64,000 bases of DNA from Pseudomonas sp. PB120 (GTDB lineage: Bacteria; Pseudomonadota; Gammaproteobacteria; Pseudomonadales; Pseudomonadaceae): positions 116,958-180,957 of the forward strand of contig NZ_RWIN01000142.1 in NCBI RefSeq assembly GCF_009761815.1. The letters run 5' to 3'. Shown in pieces: positions 58,103-64,000 of the stretch (within the stretch, counting starts at the first letter, position 1; every line of letters starts with the position of its first letter). Below the pieces are notes generated by a model, which was not told the origin of the DNA, searched no databases, and saw only the letters and a list, made by a program, of their open reading frames with translations. A program made the position numbers and the translations under genes.

Positions 58103-58804
58103 TTAACCGCCGAGGTACGCTTCGCGCACTTTCGGGTCGGTCAACAGCGCTTCACCGGTGCCTTGCATCACCACGCGGCCGTTCTCCAGAACGTACGCGC
58201 GGTCTGCGATTTTCAGCGCCTGGTTGGCGTTCTGCTCGACCAGGAACACCGTCACACCGTCCTTGCGCAGCTGTTCGATGATGTCGAAGATCTGCTGGAT
58301 GATGATCGGTGCCAGACCCAGCGACGGCTCGTCGAGCAGCAGCAACTTGGGTTTGCTCATCAGCGCACGGCCGATGGCGAGCATTTGCTGTTCGCCGCCG
58401 GACATGGTGCCGCCGCGTTGGGCAAAACGCTCTTTCAGGCGTGGGAAAAGTCCGAGAACCTTGTCCATTTGTTCCTGATAGTCGCCCTTGTCGGTGAAGA
58501 ACCCGCCCATGGCGAGGTTTTCTTCCACGGTCAGACGGGCAAACACCCGACGGCCTTCCGGAACCACGGCAATGCTCTTGCGCATGATCTGCGCCGAAGT
58601 CTGCCCCACGAGCTCTTCACCCATGTACTTGATGCTGCCGCTGTGGGCTTGTGGCGAACCGCACAGCGTCATCAGCAGGGTGGATTTGCCCGCGCCGTTG
58701 GCACCGATCAGGGTGACGATTTCGCCCTGGCGGATTTCCACGTTGACGCTGTGCAGGGCCTGGATCTTGCCGTAGAAGGTGGAAACGTTTTCGAATTGCA
58801 GCAT
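58103..58804 (-). CDS. braG: Branched-chain amino-acid ABC transporter ATPase (LivF/BraG)
   Basis: A 233-aa ATP-binding subunit. It has Walker A GANGAGKS (about residues 34-41), signature MSGGEQQMLAIGRALM, Walker B LLLLDEPSLGLAP and the H-loop LVEQNANQAL, with the LivF-specific Q-N-A-N. It starts one base after the braF stop. It works with BraF as ATPase pair, BraD/BraE as permeases and BraC as the binding protein for Leu/Ile/Val uptake. Confidence 0.94.
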   Translation of the reverse strand: MLQFENVSTFYGKIQALHSVNVEIRQGEIVTLIGANGAGKSTLLMTLCGSPQAHSGSIKYMGEELVGQTSAQIMRKSIAVVPEGRRVFARLTVEENLAMGGFFTDKGDYQEQMDKVLGLFPRLKERFAQRGGTMSGGEQQMLAIGRALMSKPKLLLLDEPSLGLAPIIIQQIFDIIEQLRKDGVTVFLVEQNANQALKIADRAYVLENGRVVMQGTGEALLTDPKVREAYLGG

Positions 58805-59568
58805 TTACGCTTCCCCCAGGTAGGCTTTGATCACTTCAGGATTGTCGCGGATCTGTTCCGGTGTGCCGTTGGCCAGGGGCGTGCCCTGGTTGATCACGAC
58901 AATGTGGTCGGAGATGCTCATGACCAGCTTCATGTCGTGTTCGATCAACAGCACCGTGACGTCGTGCTCTTCGCGGAGCACGCTGATCAGCGCCTTCAGG
59001 TCTTCGGTTTCCTTCGGGTTCAGGCCCGCGGCCGGTTCGTCGAGCATGAGGATCCGCGGGCGGGTCATCATGCAGCGAGCGATTTCCAGGCGACGTTGCT
59101 GACCGTAGGCCAGGGTGCCGGCAGGACGGTTGGCAAACGCCTTGAGGTTGACCTTGTCCAGCCAGTACTCGGCGAATTCCATGGCCTCGCGTTCGCTTCT
59201 GCGGAACGCCGGGGTCTTGAACAGGCCCGCCAGGAAGTTGGTGTTCAGGTGACGGTGCTGGGCGATCAAGAGGTTCTCGACCGCCGTCATGTCTTTGAAC
59301 AACCGCACGTTCTGGAAGGTCCGTACCACGCCTTTGCGGGCGATCTCGTGGCCCGGCAGGCCTTCGATCGCCTGACCATCGAGCAGGATGCTGCCGCCGC
59401 TCGGCTTGTAGAAACCGGTCAGGCAGTTGAACACGGTGGTCTTGCCGGCGCCGTTAGGGCCGATCAGTGCCACGACCTGTTTTTCGTGCACGGTCAGGGC
59501 CACGCCGTTGACCGCCAGCAAGCCGCCGAAGCGCATGCTGAGATTTTCGACTTTAAGGATCTCGCGGC

Positions 59569-59572
<4 letters not shown>
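58805..59572 (-). CDS. braF: Branched-chain amino-acid ABC transporter ATPase (LivG/BraF)
   Basis: A 255-aa ATP-binding subunit. Walker A is GPNGAGKTTVFNCLTGFY (about residues 36-53), the signature region LAYGQQRRLEIARCMM, Walker B ILMLDEPAAGLNP and the H-loop LLIEHDMKLVM. The longer LivG layout distinguishes it from BraG. Its start overlaps the braE stop by 4 bp, showing translational coupling. Confidence 0.94.
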
Positions 59573-60821
<1,249 letters not shown>

Positions 60822-60825
<4 letters not shown>

Positions 60826-61745
60826 ACTTTTTCAACCTCCGGACGGCCCAACAGGCCGGTAGGCCGGAACAACAACACCAGAACCAATAGGCCGAACGCG
60901 ACGACGTCCTTGTACTGGTCGCCGAAGATGTCGGCACCAAAGGCTTCCGCCACCCCGAGCACGATCCCGCCGAGCATGGCGCCGGGAATGCTGCCGATAC
61001 CGCCCAGTACTGCGGCGGTGAAGGCCTTGAGGCCGACGAGGAAACCGGCGTTCGGGTTGATCACGCCGTATTGCATGCTCAACAGCACAGCCGCGATGGC
61101 TGCCAGTGCGGCACCAATGACAAAGGTCAGGGCGATGATGTTGTTGGTGTTGATGCCCAGAAGGTTGGCCATCTTGATGTCTTCGGCACAGGCGCGGCAG
61201 GCGCGGCCCAGGCGAGAGCGGGAGATGAACAGCGTCAGGCCGAGCATGGCGACCAGGGTCACCACGAACACCACGATTTGCATGTAGGAAATCAGCACTT
61301 CATGTGCGCCACCTGGCCCGATGGCGAAGTTGCCGGGGATCAGGTTGGGGATGGATTTGTCCTTGGAGTCTTGCGCCAGCAGAACCGTGTTCTGCAGGAA
61401 GATCGACATGCCGATGGCGGAAATCAGCGGGATCAGACGGTTGCTGCCACGCAGGGGGCGGTAGGCAATCCGTTCGATGCTGTAACCGTAGGCACTGGTC
61501 ACCACGATGGTGGCGAGGAAAGCGGCGGTCATCAACAGCGGAACGCTGTCGAGTCCCATCATGGACAGGCCCGCGATGGCGATGAACGCCACGTAGGAAC
61601 CGATCATGTACACCTCGCCGTGGGCGAAGTTGATCATTCCAATGATGCCGTAAACCATCGTATAGCCGATGGCGATCAGGGCATACGTGCTGCCAATGGT
61701 CAGACCATTAACCAGCTGCTGGAAGAAGTGATAGATGTCAGGCAT
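60822..61745 (-). CDS. braD: Branched-chain amino-acid ABC transporter permease (LivH/BraD)
   Basis: A 307-aa inner-membrane permease with about eight helices. QQLVNGLTIGSTYALIAIGYTMVYGIIGMINFAHGEVYMIG and the loop LGRACRACAEDIKMANLLGIN are LivH signatures. It is the first permease gene after braC. A 232-bp gap with a terminator-like hairpin separates it from braC, so braC can be expressed at a higher level. Confidence 0.94.
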
Positions 61746-61924
61746 TACAGCGCTCCTAAAAACCTGATACGCATTTCACTGGTGGAGTCATTTTCCCGCC
61801 CGAGCCCCGTGGATCTTTACCCACTTCGAATTCGAGGTTTGCCAGCGAACCGCTGATGACGGTTTTGAGATTTTCAGGTGGGGAGACTGGCGGATCACGC
61901 CAGCGCGGCCCAATACGTTCGTAA

Positions 61925-61956
61925 AACAAAGCCCACGGCACGCCGTGGGCTTTGTT
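61925..61956 (-). terminator. Hairpin after braC, partial terminator
   Basis: ACAAAGCCCACGGC-AC-GCCGTGGGCTTTGT forms a 14-bp perfect stem. It lies 22 bp after the braC stop and before braD, as in attenuated binding-protein operons. Confidence 0.82.
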
Positions 61957-61977
61957 GGCAGTCAGTCAGGCAATGCC

Positions 61978-63105
61978 TTACTGAGGCGAAGCTTCAGTTT
62001 TAGGCTTGCCGAAGTGCCACTCGTAAACCACGAATTTGAAGTCTTTCAGGTCGCCCTTGGCGTCGAAAGCCAGGTCGCCAGTCGGGGTTTTGAAAGTGCC
62101 TGCGTGGATGGCGGCTGCCACTTTCGCAGGGTCTTCGCTCTTGGCTGCAGTGATGCCGCCAGCGATGACTTCAACAGCCGAGTAGGCCGGGAACACGAAC
62201 GGACCGCTCGGGTCTTCTTTCTTCGCTTTGAACGCGTCAGCCAGTGCAACGTTGGCCGGGTCCTGGTCGAAGGATTTCGGCAGGGTGACCAGCAGGCCTT
62301 CGGAAGCTTCCTTGGCGATCTGCGAAATGGAGTCGTTACCCACGCCTTCCGGACCCATGAACTTGGCTTTCAGGCCTTTTTCCTGAGATTGACGCAGGAT
62401 CAGACCCAGCTCCGGGTGGTAGCCGCCGTAGTAGACGAAGTCGACGTTGGCTTGCTTGAGCTTGGCGATGATCGACGAGAAGTCCTTGTCGCCGGCATTG
62501 ATGCCTTCGAACACGGCAACCTTGACGTTCTTGCCTTCCAGGGTTTTCTTCACGGCGGTGGCGATGCCTTCACCGTATTGCTGTTTGTCGTGCAGGACAG
62601 CAACGATTTTCGGTTTTACGTGATCGGCAATGTAGTTACCGGCGGCAGGGCCTTGGGCGCTGTCCAGGCCGATGGTGCGGAACACCATTTTGTAACCACG
62701 GTTGGTGATGTCCGGGCTGGTGGCAGCCGGGGTGATCATGATCACGCCTTCGTCTTCGTAGATGTCCGAAGCCGGTTGAGTGGAGCTGGAGCACAGGTGG
62801 CCAACCACGAACTTGACGCCGTCGTTGACGACTTTGTTCGCGACAGCAACGGCTTGTTTCGGATCACAGGCGTCATCGTATTCAACGGCTTCGAGTTTCT
62901 TGCCGTCTACGCCGCCTTTGGCGTTGATTTGTTCGATGGCCATTTTGGCGCCACTGAACTGCATGTCGCCGTATTGGGCTACAGGACCGGTCTTAGGGCC
63001 GGCGATGCCGATCTTGATGGTGTCAGCTGCGAACGAATGGCTGGCAACCCCGGCCAGAACCATAGCGGCAAACAGTTTGGAAATCTGCTTAGTAGCCTTA
63101 GTCAT
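61978..63105 (-). CDS. braC: Branched-chain amino-acid-binding protein (LivK/BraC)
   Basis: A 375-aa periplasmic binding protein. A signal peptide (KLFAAMVLAGVASHSFAADTIKIG) leads into GIAGPKTGPVAQYGDMQFSGAKMAIEQINAKGGVDG, the LIVBP N-lobe. The paired cysteines CDPKQ and HLCSSST form the expected disulphide, and FRTIGLDSAQGPAAGNY follows. It captures Leu, Ile, Val (and in P. aeruginosa also Ala and Thr) for BraDEFG. It is the first gene of the operon, with a 16-bp perfect palindrome about 100 bp upstream. Confidence 0.95.
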   Translation of the reverse strand: MTKATKQISKLFAAMVLAGVASHSFAADTIKIGIAGPKTGPVAQYGDMQFSGAKMAIEQINAKGGVDGKKLEAVEYDDACDPKQAVAVANKVVNDGVKFVVGHLCSSSTQPASDIYEDEGVIMITPAATSPDITNRGYKMVFRTIGLDSAQGPAAGNYIADHVKPKIVAVLHDKQQYGEGIATAVKKTLEGKNVKVAVFEGINAGDKDFSSIIAKLKQANVDFVYYGGYHPELGLILRQSQEKGLKAKFMGPEGVGNDSISQIAKEASEGLLVTLPKSFDQDPANVALADAFKAKKEDPSGPFVFPAYSAVEVIAGGITAAKSEDPAKVAAAIHAGTFKTPTGDLAFDAKGDLKDFKFVVYEWHFGKPKTEASPQ

Positions 63106-63444
63106 AGTGCTCCACTCTTACTGTTGTAGTTTTTATAGTCCTGGCGCCGAAGCAGCAGAACCGGGTCAGATATCTTCGATATCCTCCGGAAAATGCCCCC
63201 GGCAACTGTACCGGTACAGTGTAGAGCGCCGATTGTCAGCCTGGGAAGGCAGCGCCGGGGGGCAAAACCAGAGGGTGTCGCTTTTTTGAAAGAAAAAGAC
63301 AGAATTGCGGCGGGGGTTTACGCTGACTTAACAGCAATCCTTGGCTTTCCTGCTCTTTTCAATCGATGACTCAATTGCATCCGGGTTTTTCTGCCAGACC
63401 ACCAACGTTATCATTCGCGTCGATTTCTTTTCCGGACAGGACCC
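63106..63444. other. Intergenic region braC / DUF2288 gene
   Basis: This gap of 339 bases has no gene and must contain divergent promoters. Palindromes are visible at 63169-63181 (ATATC-TTC-GATAT) and 63205-63220 (ACTGTACCGGTACAGT). GGACAGGA at about 63433 is the ribosome-binding site of the DUF2288 gene. Confidence 0.5.
63205..63220. promoter_or_regulatory. Perfect 16-bp palindrome upstream of braC
   Basis: ACTGTACCGGTACAGT reads identically on both strands. It lies about 100 bp upstream of the braC start and could be an operator; the protein that would bind it is unknown. It is not a standard LexA box (CTG-N8-CAG, not N10). Confidence 0.5.
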
Positions 63445-63750
63445 ATGACTCAAGAACCTAGCACCCTCTATGCCAAGCTGCTTGGTGAAACCGCATCTAT
63501 TACCTGGAAAGAGCTGGAGCCGTTCTTCGCCAAGGGTGCCCTATTGTGGGTCGACCCCGGTCTGGATTTGATCGCCGCCGCCGAAGCCGTGGCGACGGAT
63601 GAAGGGGAGAAAGTGGCTGCCTGGCTGGCCGCCGACCAGGTCGCCAAGCTGTCTGAAACGCGGGCGCTGGATCTTTTCGAACGTGATCCCGAGCTGTGGG
63701 CAGTCGTTGTTTCGCCGTGGATTATGATCCAGGAAAGGGCGACGAGCTGA
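63445..63750 (+). CDS. DUF2288-family protein
   Basis: A 101-aa cytosolic protein. The segments STLYAKLLGETASITWKELEPFFAKGALLWVDPGLDLI and DLFERDPELWAVVVSPWIMIQE are typical of the family DUF2288, of unknown function. The ATG is preceded by GACAGGA. It is divergent from braC, 340 bp away. A roughly 200-bp gap without a gene follows, ending in a REPIN cut by the window edge. Confidence 0.85.
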   Translation: MTQEPSTLYAKLLGETASITWKELEPFFAKGALLWVDPGLDLIAAAEAVATDEGEKVAAWLAADQVAKLSETRALDLFERDPELWAVVVSPWIMIQERATS

Positions 63751-63949
63751 ATGCGTGCACGCTCTTGGTGCGCAGTATCAAAAGCAAAAAGTGTGTAGCC
63801 GAGTAGCGTGATGGCATGTTGCCGTAGAGAAAGGCCACAGGCAGAGTTGGCATAACGGTGACGTAAACGTAACGGGCACAGTTTATTGAGCAGCTTGAGG
63901 GCTGCTTAATTGTTTCTGGATGTTGGATTTGTGTCGATTCAGATGCCGC

Positions 63950-64000
63950 TATCGCGAGCAGGCTCGCTCCCACAGGTAATCAGAGAACCTGTGGGAGCGA
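63950..64000. repeat. REPIN cut by right window edge
   Basis: ATCGCGAGCAGGCTCGCTCCCACAGG followed by CCTGTGGGAGCGA, the start of the inverted arm, which runs off the end. It is the TGTGGGAGC variant. Confidence 0.85.

Noticed and set aside
63205..63220. Palindrome considered as a LexA box
   Set aside because: The core is CTG-N8-CAG. LexA sites of this type need N10, and the neighbouring braC operon is not an SOS target.

Overview
This 64 kb window comes from a chromosome of Pseudomonas, most likely the P. fluorescens complex. Several gene orders match those remembered from P. aeruginosa and P. putida: kup / alanyl-PG hydrolase / alanyl-PG synthase / dinB, the lipoprotein gene next to proS, aotJQM-deacylase-aotP, the ychJ / OmpA-like / dinG block, and braCDEFG. 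Protein-coding DNA is GC-rich. Short inverted repeats of Pseudomonas REP/REPIN type occur about every 4 kb.

Layout. Positions 1-3.3 kb are an accessory stretch. A low-GC HEPN-like gene and a partial partner run off the left edge. Upstream of them are two unknown small genes behind a consensus-perfect LexA box, a 78-aa orphan and two gene-poor gaps. Positions 3.4-12 kb carry kup, a RelE-type toxin-antitoxin pair, the aminoacyl-phosphatidylglycerol hydrolase/synthase pair, two identical initiator tRNA genes and dinB behind a LexA box. Positions 12-19.8 kb hold a lipoprotein, proS, ampG, an Atl-type alkyltransferase-like protein, a DUF481 outer-membrane protein, a cold-shock gene and dcd.

Positions 19.9-30.5 kb hold the four ligase-associated DNA damage response genes (PdeM, DEXH helicase, ATP-dependent ligase, exonuclease). 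They are in the usual order and on one strand, but a complete arginine/ornithine ABC transporter operon lies between helicase and ligase, with a REPIN at each end. Positions 30.6-36.7 kb hold a penicillin-acylase-like lipoprotein, a glutathione transferase, an isochorismatase-like protein and two SEC-C metal-binding proteins. Positions 36.9-42.4 kb hold two tandem OmpA-like lipoproteins, a collagen-like exported protein, a CopD-like membrane protein and dinG behind a LexA box. Positions 42.5-49.1 kb hold a large glycoside-hydrolase-like protein, a serine hydrolase, a third OmpA-like lipoprotein with a histone-H1-like tail, pdxH and a SlyB-type lipoprotein.

Positions 49.1-51 kb are a compact bacteriocin module: a colicin E3-type ribosome-inactivating RNase with an Im3-like immunity protein and a second immunity candidate. 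Positions 51-58 kb hold nhaA, a PLP enzyme, a flavoprotein, a lipoprotein and an SDR/LysR divergent pair. Positions 58-63 kb are the branched-chain amino-acid transporter operon, followed by a DUF2288 gene.

Functional themes. DNA damage response recurs: three LexA-box candidates, dinB, dinG, Atl and the ligase-associated set. Cell-envelope proteins are abundant. Accessory conflict genes (HEPN-like gene, TA pair, colicin E3-like toxin) sit at the likely transferred sites. All homology statements come from reading translated sequence and from memory of families; no database search was run.
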